The notes under the pieces are model-generated. The model was not told where the DNA came from, did no database searches, and saw nothing but the letters and a program-made list of their open reading frames with translations. The position numbers were made by a program, and so were the translations under genes. 8,048 nucleotides of DNA from positions 1 to 8,048 of the forward strand of contig CATJRT010000179.1 in assembly GCA_949742895.1 (NCBI GenBank), read 5' to 3'. Positions 1 to 6,321 of this stretch are shown piece by piece. How positions within the stretch are numbered: the first letter of the stretch is position 1; the number at the start of each line of letters is the position of its first letter. The DNA is from an uncultured Eubacteriales bacterium (GTDB lineage: Bacteria; Bacillota_A; Clostridia; Oscillospirales; Oscillospiraceae).

Positions 1-2453
1 ACCAAATAGGTGCCCGGCTCCAGCCCGGAGAGGAAAATCTCGCCGTCGCTGTTCGTGGTGTACTGGCCGATAAGCTTGGCATCCCGGTAGACCTCAAAGG
101 TCACGTTAGCCAGGGGCTTCTTTGTCTGCTGATCATATTTGAAAATGCGCAGGTCGGGCTGGCGCACATTCACGATTTCAACGGTGGTGGTCTTATTGGC
201 CTCCAGCAGCACTGTCCGGGGGATGGGGTCTGCCACATATCCGGCAGCGGGCGCGACCTCCGTCACGACATACGCGCCGGGGGTCAAACCGTCCAGCACG
301 ATGAGGCCGTCCTTGTCGGTGCGGTGCTGGGCGGAGTAGCCGCCGTCCACCTGTTCTACCTTAAATGTAACCCCTTCGATGGGCTTGCCGGACTCATAGT
401 CCGTCTTGACCAGCCGCAGGCCGGGCTTGGTACTGTTCACAAAGTCAACCACAATATCTTTGCCCTGGCTTGCATCGATCCACACGGTCTTGCGGTTGTT
501 GGTGTCGAGAATATAGGGGGAGGGTGCCTTGGTTTCCTCGATTTCGTAACACCCGGAGGCCATTTCGGACAGCACAACCTTGCCGTCCGCGCCAGTGACC
601 ACGTCGTTTTCGTAAGCCAAATTCACGCCGTGAATGTGGAAGGACGTGTTGGCAACAGGCTTGCCGGACTCCACGTCCCGCTTCTGGATCGTCAGGCTGC
701 GCTTGTGGTGGTTCACCTTCTCGACGGTGATGGTCTGCTCACCCTGGAGATCCTCGGCGTTAACGTGGACACCGACCGGGGTGTGGTCGCAGTCAAAACC
801 GGCAGGAGCGGAGACCTCGCGGAACTCATAATATCCTTCGGAAACATTGGACACGGTGATGGTACCGTCGGTCTTGGTCTCCTCGGTGCCGATGACCTTG
901 CCGTCCCGCAGAACAACGAACACAGCGCCCGCGAGAGGTTTCCCAGCCTCATCCACCTTCTTGAGCTGGACTTTCACCTTGGAGCTGTTCTCGAAAATGA
1001 GGGAGATGTCATGCTCACCGTCCCAGGTGAATGCCTGCTTGACCTTGGACACGTCCGAGCTGAGGATGTAGCCCTCGGGCGGGGTAATCTCCTGGGCGAT
1101 GTAGCTCCCAGTGGGCAGCTTGGAGAAGTCCAAGTCCTCTTTGGAAATATAGCCGCCGTCGCCGGTGGTGTAGGTGGAGGTAAAGCTGCCGCCGTCATCC
1201 AGCTTCACGCTGGTGAGCTTGATGACCGCACCGGGGATGCCCACGGAGGGGTTATCGGCATCCACCTTGCGGATGGAGCCGTCGCCCTCCTTCACGATCT
1301 CCGGCTCATTGTAAAAGGTAAAGACGCTCCCAGCGGCATCGTTGGGCAGAACGGTCACAACCTGGGAGGCGTTCTGGATGGTGTGGCCCGCCGGCGCGGA
1401 CATCTCGGTAATCCGGTACTGGCCCGCAGTGATGCCGTCCGCATCCTGGGTCAAGCTGATAATGCCGTCCGCGCCGGTGGTCTTGGTTGCGGAGAAATCG
1501 TTGTTGATCCCCTCAATCTTGAAGCTGGCTCCGGCCAAGGGCTGGTTCGTGCCCGCCTCCAGCTTCTTGATGGTCATGGAGACCTTGGGCTGCTCTACAG
1601 GCGGGGGCGGCGTCTCCTCCACGATAGGCACCGCCACCAGGAGTTTCTGCATGGGGGTACCCGCCTGACCCGCGATCATCCAGGGCTGGGACTTGTCCCA
1701 ATCGTAGATCCAGAGTCGGTATTTCATGAAATACTGGGGGAAATTCCAGACGAGGTTCATGGACTCCTTGGCGATATCCAGGGAAGTCTTACCGGTGGCG
1801 CCGTTGTCCGCGCTGTCGATGATGGTGTTGACGGTCAGGGAGTTCCAGTCCGTGATCCAGGTCGCCCAGCCGTACACATCGTGGTACATCTTATAGGCGG
1901 CCAGAAATTCCTCGGCCAACTGGTTCAGAAAACCGTCACGGTCCACATTATAATCAATGAGGACGTTGTGTTCGTAGAGCCAGCTCATGGCCTGCGCGAC
2001 CATGAACCAGAGATTGCTCCAGGGTTCGTTCCAGGCCCCCATGCCGATGGCTTTGCCCTCATCCGTATAGGTCCCGTTGGTGCAGGAGTAGACGAAGGTG
2101 AGCACCGACACCAGCGAGGGGTGGGTGACCTCGGCCTCGAAGTTCCACTTCTGGCCGTTGGCGGCGTTGCCCAGGGTGCCCAGCTGGTAGGCACACAGGG
2201 CGCGGCCCGAGCCGTAGCCGGGGATGTTCACCTGCTCGTTGAACACGTAGGGCAGGCCCACGCTGTTGATGGCGCTGCTGGCGGCACGGTAGCGGACGTA
2301 TTTGCCGTTGATGGTGACGTAGGCAGAAGAGATCTGCGTGATGCTGGCCGGGGGAGTGGCGTCGGCGGCGAAGGCGTTCAGGGGCAGGATGCCCAAGACG
2401 CACACCAGCGCCAGGAAGAGGGCCAGACTGCGTTTGAAAATATGATTCTTCAA
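1..2453 (-). CDS. Thioester-domain / CnaB-repeat surface adhesin, 3' end beyond window
   Basis: Large secreted adhesin; 817 residues are visible and the gene continues past the left edge. The start is a TTG at 2453, seven bases after a GGAGG (2461-2465); no better ATG lies near. Residues 1-29 form a signal peptide (KR near the N-terminus, hydrophobic core, NAFA cleavage site). Residues about 40-200 look like a Gram-positive thioester domain: Cys87 (in ALCAYQLG) and Gln154 (in VAQAMSW, matching the TQxA-type motif) would form the internal Cys-Gln thioester that such adhesins use to bond covalently to host surfaces. A Pro-rich linker (about 277-290) leads to CnaB/SpaA-like beta domains starting near 292, 391, 492, 586, 678 and 767. 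Five show the full isopeptide set: K297/E350/N382, K396/E455/N489, K499/E546/N581, K591/E640/N673, K683/E732/N762; K772 opens a sixth. The sorting motif is not visible. It is the last gene of the surface module and a probable substrate of the nearby sortase (inference). Confidence 0.93.
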   Translation of the reverse strand, partial: MKNHIFKRSLALFLALVCVLGILPLNAFAADATPPASITQISSAYVTINGKYVRYRAASSAINSVGLPYVFNEQVNIPGYGSGRALCAYQLGTLGNAANGQKWNFEAEVTHPSLVSVLTFVYSCTNGTYTDEGKAIGMGAWNEPWSNLWFMVAQAMSWLYEHNVLIDYNVDRDGFLNQLAEEFLAAYKMYHDVYGWATWITDWNSLTVNTIIDSADNGATGKTSLDIAKESMNLVWNFPQYFMKYRLWIYDWDKSQPWMIAGQAGTPMQKLLVAVPIVEETPPPPVEQPKVSMTIKKLEAGTNQPLAGASFKIEGINNDFSATKTTGADGIISLTQDADGITAGQYRITEMSAPAGHTIQNASQVVTVLPNDAAGSVFTFYNEPEIVKEGDGSIRKVDADNPSVGIPGAVIKLTSVKLDDGGSFTSTYTTGDGGYISKEDLDFSKLPTGSYIAQEITPPEGYILSSDVSKVKQAFTWDGEHDISLIFENSSKVKVQLKKVDEAGKPLAGAVFVVLRDGKVIGTEETKTDGTITVSNVSEGYYEFREVSAPAGFDCDHTPVGVHVNAEDLQGEQTITVEKVNHHKRSLTIQKRDVESGKPVANTSFHIHGVNLAYENDVVTGADGKVVLSEMASGCYEIEETKAPSPYILDTNNRKTVWIDASQGKDIVVDFVNSTKPGLRLVKTDYESGKPIEGVTFKVEQVDGGYSAQHRTDKDGLIVLDGLTPGAYVVTEVAPAAGYVADPIPRTVLLEANKTTTVEIVNVRQPDLRIFKYDQQTKKPLANVTFEVYRDAKLIGQYTTNSDGEIFLSGLEPGTYL

Positions 2454-2460
2454 AATGATA

Positions 2461-2465
2461 CCTCC
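2461..2465 (-). promoter_or_regulatory. Ribosome binding site fixing the TTG start of the adhesin
   Basis: GGAGG on the minus strand, seven bases before TTG (2451-2453). The following residues are a textbook signal peptide, which supports this non-ATG start. Confidence 0.8.
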
Positions 2466-2513
2466 AAAAAGTTTGGGCCAGACCGCTTTTTGCAGCCTGA
2501 CCCGAAGTTTTTT
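2466..2513 (-). terminator. Strong hairpin with A/T tracts before the adhesin
   Basis: On the minus strand a 12-bp stem (2492-2503 pairs with 2475-2486, three of the pairs G-U) closes on an AAAAA loop. Outside it, after short mismatches, an A-tract (2508-2513) can pair with the T-tract at 2466-2470. This resembles a Rho-independent terminator after the peptidase gene. The T-tract runs straight into the GGAGG of the adhesin, so it could instead be an attenuator or a 5'-UTR structure that affects adhesin translation. The T-run starts about five bases after the core stem, which is imperfect for a classic terminator. Confidence 0.6.
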
Positions 2514-2531
2514 GCTTGTATGGTTCTATAA

Positions 2532-3251
2532 TCAGTTTGGATACCTTGTGTAGAGCACGTAGGTCGGTTGGTCCTCCAGCCACCAGCGGAAGTATTGCGC
2601 CCCCCAGTAGACCTTCTGGTTAGTGCCGCTCTCGGTGGTCAGGATGTAATCCTCGGTCCGTTCCAGGACGATGACCCCGTGGTTGAGTCCGCCGCCGCGC
2701 ATCTCTACCAGGTCGCCGGGACGGATCTGCTCCCAGCTTGGCCGGTCCACCTTTCGCCAGGGCAGATTTCCGAAAGCGGCGTCGCTGCACAGGATAGCCC
2801 ACCCGGCGCAGTTCTTGTTGGTGGGACCGTAAGGCGGGTTGCTGGTGGAGGTGTAGGGCGAGGGATAGACGGCTCCGTGGGGATAGCGCACCTTCAGCGC
2901 GTCCAGTGCCGCTTTGACCGATTCCTCGGTGACAGTTCCGGGAGCGGTTGTGATCTGCACGGGCTGGGACGCTGCTTCCTGGTAGGGCGCATCGGAGTCG
3001 ATGTAGACGCTGTTGGTAGCGGCGTCGTAAGTCACACCGAAGCCCACCGCTTTGCCAATGTCCCGGAGCTTGACGTAATTGTTGCCGTTAATGGCGTAGG
3101 CGGTCATGGATACCCGCGCCCCATCCACATAGATGGGCTGGCTGCTGGGCGTGGCGGTGAGGGCGGTAACGCCCGCCTGCGCGGCGGGGAGGAGGGCGAG
3201 CCCGGTAAGGACGCCAAGGCCCATCATGGTAATTTCTCTTTTTCTGCTCAT
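2532..3251 (-). CDS. Secreted stalk-domain protein with C-terminal NlpC/CHAP-like cysteine peptidase domain
   Basis: 239 residues from the ATG at 3251, preceded by AAAGGGG at an 8-base spacing. An ATG 48 bases upstream is open in frame but has no clear site. Residues 1-26 are a signal peptide (basic MSRKR, hydrophobic stretch, AQA cleavage site). Residues about 38-86 match the stalk domain named after the copper amine oxidase N-terminus (IYVDG..., YVKLRDIGKAVG, VTYDAATNSVYI), a module found in many clostridial wall proteins. Residues about 110-236 look like a papain-like NlpC/P60 or CHAP-type fold: Cys148 in KNCAGWA, the RPGDLVEM strand, and His191 in NHGVIVL are the likely catalytic pair. 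The third residue may be Glu207 or Asn211 in the following ESGTNQ segment. Such domains usually cut cell-wall peptides; the exact bond is not known here. It lies between sortase and adhesin, consistent with wall remodelling for the surface module (inference). Confidence 0.8.
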   Translation of the reverse strand: MSRKREITMMGLGVLTGLALLPAAQAGVTALTATPSSQPIYVDGARVSMTAYAINGNNYVKLRDIGKAVGFGVTYDAATNSVYIDSDAPYQEAASQPVQITTAPGTVTEESVKAALDALKVRYPHGAVYPSPYTSTSNPPYGPTNKNCAGWAILCSDAAFGNLPWRKVDRPSWEQIRPGDLVEMRGGGLNHGVIVLERTEDYILTTESGTNQKVYWGAQYFRWWLEDQPTYVLYTRYPN

Positions 3252-3364
3252 AATTCTAACCCCTTTCGGTTTTTTGGTAAGCACAACAATACCGAACAAG
3301 CAATCGAAAGTCCAGAACTTTTGAAGAACAATGCGGAGAAAAACCGGGGCCGAAACGAAGCAAG
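3252..3364 (-). other. Intergenic leader of the peptidase gene
   Basis: A 113-base gap between the sortase stop and the peptidase start, AT-richer than its flanks. It ends with the AAAGGGG ribosome binding site. A 6-bp inverted repeat (TTCGGT at 3291-3296 and ACCGAA at 3265-3270 on the minus strand) has a 20-base loop next to that site. I see no convincing promoter hexamer pair and no clear terminator for the sortase. Confidence 0.4.
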
Positions 3365-4135
3365 TTACACAATTTCAACTGCTTTCACGCACCAGCGGCA
3401 GGCGGGCTGGCCCTCCACACAGGTATAGAGTGTGATCTGATTGTGCGCTGTGGCGGTCAGGCCGGAGGTGTCGGTGGACAGCACCTTGGAGACGCTGGAC
3501 ACGGCGTAATTCCGGGTGCCCAGGGCCGTGGTGAGGGTAATGACCGCGCCGTTTTTCAGGGTGTGTAGCTTGCCAAAGTCATTGCGGACACCACGGTTGT
3601 GACCGGCCACCGCAACGTTGCCGTTCCAGATGCTGGTGCCGGTGAAGTGCCCTGCGCCCTTGCTCATCGCGGCGATGGTGGTGCCCTCATATATCCCCAC
3701 CGTCAGGCCGATGGAGGGGATCTGGATGGTGCCCAGGCTGCCGTTGGAGAAGTAGAAATCGCGGGTCACTTGGGTGAAGGTCGTGGTCTGCTGGATGGTC
3801 GTGCTGCCGGTGTTCACCGTGGGGTAGGCAACCGTGCCGCCACTGGTCCCACCAATCACAGCAACGCTACCGGAACCGACTGCGGTGCTGGGCATCAGCG
3901 ATTCGCCGGAGTACGGCTCATAGCTTGTAGGCGTCCCGAAGCCGGGGGCGATCAGGGCAGTGTTTTTGCTCTTGTCCACGTTGGGGTTTTCCCACTCATA
4001 GATGGTGGCGTCGCTGGTGGACTCTCCGAAAAGATAGTCCTGCGGGGCGTCGATACGGTACTCCAAAGCATTGGCGGGGGTTACCAGAAGTGCCGCCAAA
4101 CAGGCCGAAACGGTCATCAAAGCAAATCTTTTCAT
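3365..4135 (-). CDS. Sortase (transpeptidase), mobile-element type
   Basis: 256 residues from the ATG at 4135; the ATGA overlap with the upstream stop and a GAGGAGG seven bases before it suggest translational coupling. Sortases cut a C-terminal sorting motif of surface proteins and join them to peptidoglycan or to other pilins. The C-terminal domain (about 134-256) holds the canonical triad: His179 in AVAGHNRG, Cys239 in TLYTC, and Arg247 in ACRWCVKAVEIV. The N-terminus has a hydrophobic segment (4-20) followed by ANA, so it may be a cleavable signal peptide or a single membrane anchor. Residues about 85-125 form a Gly/Ser/Thr-rich linker. The TLxTC site resembles class D/B-like sortases, but class and sorting motif cannot be fixed from this sequence. 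The likely client is the CnaB adhesin of the same cluster (inference). Two extra cysteines (246, 249) flank the Arg. Confidence 0.94.
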   Translation of the reverse strand: MKRFALMTVSACLAALLVTPANALEYRIDAPQDYLFGESTSDATIYEWENPNVDKSKNTALIAPGFGTPTSYEPYSGESLMPSTAVGSGSVAVIGGTSGGTVAYPTVNTGSTTIQQTTTFTQVTRDFYFSNGSLGTIQIPSIGLTVGIYEGTTIAAMSKGAGHFTGTSIWNGNVAVAGHNRGVRNDFGKLHTLKNGAVITLTTALGTRNYAVSSVSKVLSTDTSGLTATAHNQITLYTCVEGQPACRWCVKAVEIV

Positions 4136-5037
4136 TCAGCATCCTCCTCATTTTCGTTCCGGCGCTTCAAGAACAGCGCCACGCCCACGCCGCCGCCGAT
4201 GAGCGCCACCGCGCCCAGGGGCACCAGCAGGTAGGCCCAGTTGAAGGGTACGGAGGCGGCGGGTTCCCTGGTTGCGGGGTCCTCGGACGGCTCCGGCTCC
4301 TGGGGTTTGAGCGGCGTGCCCTCGAAAATTGCCACATACCGGGTCTTGTTGAGGTTGATACGGCTGACCTCGCCGGTATAGTCCGCCGTGACAGTGTAGC
4401 CCTTGACGTAGCTACTGGTGGCTGAGCCGGTGTAGGTGGCGACGGCGGTAAAGTACCCGTCCGCCTGGGCCTGCCAGTCGATGGCCTGGAGCGTGAGGGC
4501 GCTGTCGCTGTCGTTGATGGATTTGGGGATATACTGGGTATCCTGGTTGGCGAGGCTAGGATAGGTGCGGGTGGCGGTGAGGTTTTTGGTCGCGCTGCCG
4601 TAGCCCGCCACGTCCACCTTCACGGTATCCAATTGCAGAGAAAGAGTGCCCGAGAGGCCGTCATCGGTAACAAAATCTTTCGTCTGGGGGAGCAGAGCCA
4701 GCACCGAGGCCATGTCCTTGTTTTTGCTGGCGACGGACACCGTCTCGGTGTGCTCTCGGCTCTCGTTGGCGGGCAGCTCCTGCTTCAGCAGGTCGGTGAG
4801 GGTGTAGTGATAGCCGTCCTGCTCAAAGTCGGAGCGGGGAATACCGCCAGGATCGTCCTCCGGACCCAGATCGTACATCTTCCTGATCTCGGTGCCATCT
4901 TCACTTCTGGTGACGGCGGTGGGGTAGCTGGGGTAGCGGGTGAAGCTCGTTCCCTCCGCCGCAGATGCGGATGAAGAGAACACCGTGGTCAGTGCCAGCA
5001 CAAGGGCGCAAACGCCGGCCAGTTTTCTGTGGTTCAT
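4132..5037 (-). CDS. Secreted protein with C-terminal membrane anchor, sortase-coupled, function unknown
   Basis: 301 residues from the ATG at 5037, eight bases after GGAGG; an in-frame ATG at 5088 lies before this site and is less likely. Residues 1-28 are a signal peptide (MNHRK, hydrophobic core, ASA cleavage site). The extracellular part (29-240) seems to hold two related halves: each has a YPS motif, then IPRS or IPKS, then an acidic YTLTD or LTLQ segment and beta-rich sequence (YPS at 35-37 and 159-161; IPRS/IPKS at 66-69 and 170-173). A Pro/Glu-rich spacer (about 242-262) leads to a membrane helix (267-290) and a charged tail (KRRNENEEDAE). This resembles a sortase substrate tail, but no LPxTG-like motif is visible. 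The 4-nt overlap with the sortase points to a joint role. It may be an accessory pilus or conjugation surface protein; I do not recognise a named family. Confidence 0.78.
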   Translation of the reverse strand: MNHRKLAGVCALVLALTTVFSSSASAAEGTSFTRYPSYPTAVTRSEDGTEIRKMYDLGPEDDPGGIPRSDFEQDGYHYTLTDLLKQELPANESREHTETVSVASKNKDMASVLALLPQTKDFVTDDGLSGTLSLQLDTVKVDVAGYGSATKNLTATRTYPSLANQDTQYIPKSINDSDSALTLQAIDWQAQADGYFTAVATYTGSATSSYVKGYTVTADYTGEVSRINLNKTRYVAIFEGTPLKPQEPEPSEDPATREPAASVPFNWAYLLVPLGAVALIGGGVGVALFLKRRNENEEDAE

Positions 5038-5105
5038 GTTGGATTCCTCCGATTTGATTGTATTTGTTTCAGCCTGTAAAGCAGGCAAAAACAGCGAGAA
5101 GTGGG
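5038..5105 (-). promoter_or_regulatory. Candidate promoter and small hairpin before the surface module
   Basis: In this 68-base gap the minus strand has TACAAT (5057-5062), one mismatch from the -10 consensus, but no good -35 at 16-18 bases. Upstream is a 5-bp hairpin, GCCTG/CAGGC with a 5-base loop (5072-5086), lacking a following T-run. It is the widest gap between the two gene blocks, so a separate promoter for the surface genes could lie here. Confidence 0.3.
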
Positions 5106-5852
5106 CTATTGCATGGTCATACCATCCAAAGAGGGGCCGTCCTGCTCCTGCCGGGGGCCGCGCAGTTCCTCCAGCTTTTCCATGGCCCAGTCGGGCAGGA
5201 ACTTCTCGTTCAGGACGCCGAGGAAGTCAGCCCGGTTCCAGCGGGTCTTCTCCCCGTCGCTCAGGCAGGTGGCATAGACCGCCTGCCCGCGGGAATCGGG
5301 CGAACAGCCAAAGCCGCCCTCAGCCAGCCAGAGTTGATCGTGGGCGTCCCAGCAAGCCTCCCGCAGTGTGTCAGGGCTCATCACCAGCACTTTCCCGGTG
5401 AAGTCCTGCTTGTTCCGGTCGCCGGCGCAGTGTTCCGGGCCGAACAGGTTCAGCGCCTGGTATGCCTCCCGAGCCTGTCCGATAAACGACTCCAGCAGTC
5501 CGGCGGCGGTGTCCGCCGCAAAATAGCGGTTGTACCTGCCGTCCGACGGGACGAAGGTTTTCTGTCCCCACTGTCGGACCTCGCCGCTGATCAGGTGGGG
5601 GCTGCCCATTTCCTTCAGCGAGTTGGCAAGGACAAAGGTTGTCCGCTTAAAGCCAAACCGTTCCAGCACCGATTGGGCGCAGCCCTCCGTAATCGTCTCG
5701 CTTTCCTCGTCGAAATGATCCCGGATGGCCTGCTCAATGGCCCGTGCGCAGTCCACATTCAAGTGGAAGCTGTCATCATACTGCTGGGTTTCGCCCAGGC
5801 GGCGGGCATCGGCCAGAGAATAGGGGTATAGGTAGGGAAAATCACGCGGCAT
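5106..5852 (-). CDS. DUF3849-type mobile-element protein
   Basis: 248 residues from the ATG at 5852, which overlaps the end of the 38-residue gene by 11 bases and has AAGGGG ten bases upstream. An earlier in-frame ATG (5906) would lie wholly inside that small gene and adds low-quality Arg/Gly sequence, so I reject it. Residues about 6-100 match what I know of DUF3849: PYLYPYSLADARR, HLNVDCARAIEQAI, and the FGFKRTTFVLANSL strand. A second conserved-looking module (about 134-224) contains LNLFGPEHC, FTGKVLVMSPDTL, GGFGCSP and TRWNRADFLGVL. It is soluble with no signal peptide. DUF3849 genes are common in clostridial conjugative elements and have no known function. The protein ends in GMTMQ, close to the end of the DUF3848-like neighbour. 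Confidence 0.84.
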   Translation of the reverse strand: MPRDFPYLYPYSLADARRLGETQQYDDSFHLNVDCARAIEQAIRDHFDEESETITEGCAQSVLERFGFKRTTFVLANSLKEMGSPHLISGEVRQWGQKTFVPSDGRYNRYFAADTAAGLLESFIGQAREAYQALNLFGPEHCAGDRNKQDFTGKVLVMSPDTLREACWDAHDQLWLAEGGFGCSPDSRGQAVYATCLSDGEKTRWNRADFLGVLNEKFLPDWAMEKLEELRGPRQEQDGPSLDGMTMQ

Positions 5853-5958
5853 AGGCGGTTTTCCCCTTGCGGCGGCGCCGCAGCCAACCCAGACCCATGG
5901 CAGCACTCAAGGCCAACAGCGGCACGGCCAGCAGAAAATTATGCTTTTTGTGGTTCAT
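5842..5958 (-). CDS. Small membrane protein, 38 residues
   Basis: A short gene from the ATG at 5958 to the TGA at 5842, with AAAAGGAG nine bases before the start, beginning 15 bases after the stop of the DUF3848-like gene. The protein starts MNHKKH, has one hydrophobic helix (about residues 8-26) and ends with RRRRKGK and a short tail. This layout is like the membrane-plus-positive tail of a cell-wall sorting signal without an LPxTG motif, so it could be a stand-alone microprotein or a remnant of a longer anchored protein. Its end overlaps the DUF3849 start by 11 bases, which supports it being translated and perhaps coupling translation of the next gene. Function unknown. Confidence 0.6.
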   Translation of the reverse strand: MNHKKHNFLLAVPLLALSAAMGLGWLRRRRKGKTAYAA

Positions 5959-5973
5959 TTTCAGGGTCTCCTT

Positions 5974-6321
5974 TTACATTGTCATGTCCTGCGTGGGTTC
6001 CTCCCCCGGCTCCGGGCCGTACTCACGCAGGCTCCACAGCGCGTGCTCGAAGTCGTCGCTGTAGTCCACGTGCTGCTCGTCCATCCACTGCTCCCGCATG
6101 GTCTCCAGCGGGTCATCGAACCGCAGAAGATGCTCCAACAGCTCTGCCGGGTAGATGCCGGGGCTGCTGGTCAGCTGGTCGTAGCAGAAATTCGCGGCGG
6201 CGATCTCATCCGCCAGACTGATGAGCGCACTGGGCGTAAATTTCAGCAGCCTTTCCACGTAGGACTCCCAGCAGGCAGTCACCTTCTCCGCCAGTTTCGC
6301 GTGGAGCTCCTTCTCATCCAC
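5974..6321 (-). CDS. DUF3848-like small acidic protein
   Basis: 115 residues. I choose the GTG at 6321 because AAAGGGGG (6330-6337) lies eight bases upstream; the GTG at 6330 is open in frame but sits on the binding site itself. The start overlaps the upstream stop by 8 bases. The sequence is mostly helical: ELHAKLAEKVTACWESYVERLL, then DEIAAANFCYDQL, and a segment with LLRFDDPLETMREQW, which recalls DUF3848 proteins that accompany DUF3849 on clostridial elements. The family match is by recollection of pattern, not a search. No signal peptide or membrane helix. It ends in QDMTM, similar to the DUF3849 protein end. Confidence 0.75.
   Translation of the reverse strand: MDEKELHAKLAEKVTACWESYVERLLKFTPSALISLADEIAAANFCYDQLTSSPGIYPAELLEHLLRFDDPLETMREQWMDEQHVDYSDDFEHALWSLREYGPEPGEEPTQDMTM

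Noticed and set aside
324..2531. 735-codon open frame on the plus strand
   Set aside because: It is in exact codon register opposite the adhesin; it stays open because that GC-rich gene avoids TTA, CTA and TCA codons. The translation has no recognisable domain, while the minus strand has clear TED and CnaB motifs.
2059..2583. 174-codon minus-strand frame overlapping the adhesin start
   Set aside because: Out of frame with the adhesin signal peptide and thioester domain; Arg/Gly/Pro-rich composition is typical of a shifted reading.
3265..3296. Inverted repeat TTCGGT/ACCGAA before the peptidase gene
   Set aside because: Only 6 bp with a 20-base loop; too weak to call an operator or riboswitch.
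3340..3364. Possible terminator after the sortase (GC run followed by TTTTT)
   Set aside because: The GC run gives no stem with a workable loop.
2568..3428. 286-codon plus-strand open frame
   Set aside because: Same register shadow opposite the peptidase gene; the minus strand has signal peptide, stalk domain and catalytic motifs.
3599..4234. 211-codon plus-strand open frame
   Set aside because: Register shadow of the sortase, whose His, Cys and Arg motifs are unmistakable.
5058..5831. 257-codon plus-strand open frame
   Set aside because: Register shadow of the DUF3849 gene; no good ribosome binding site and no domain.
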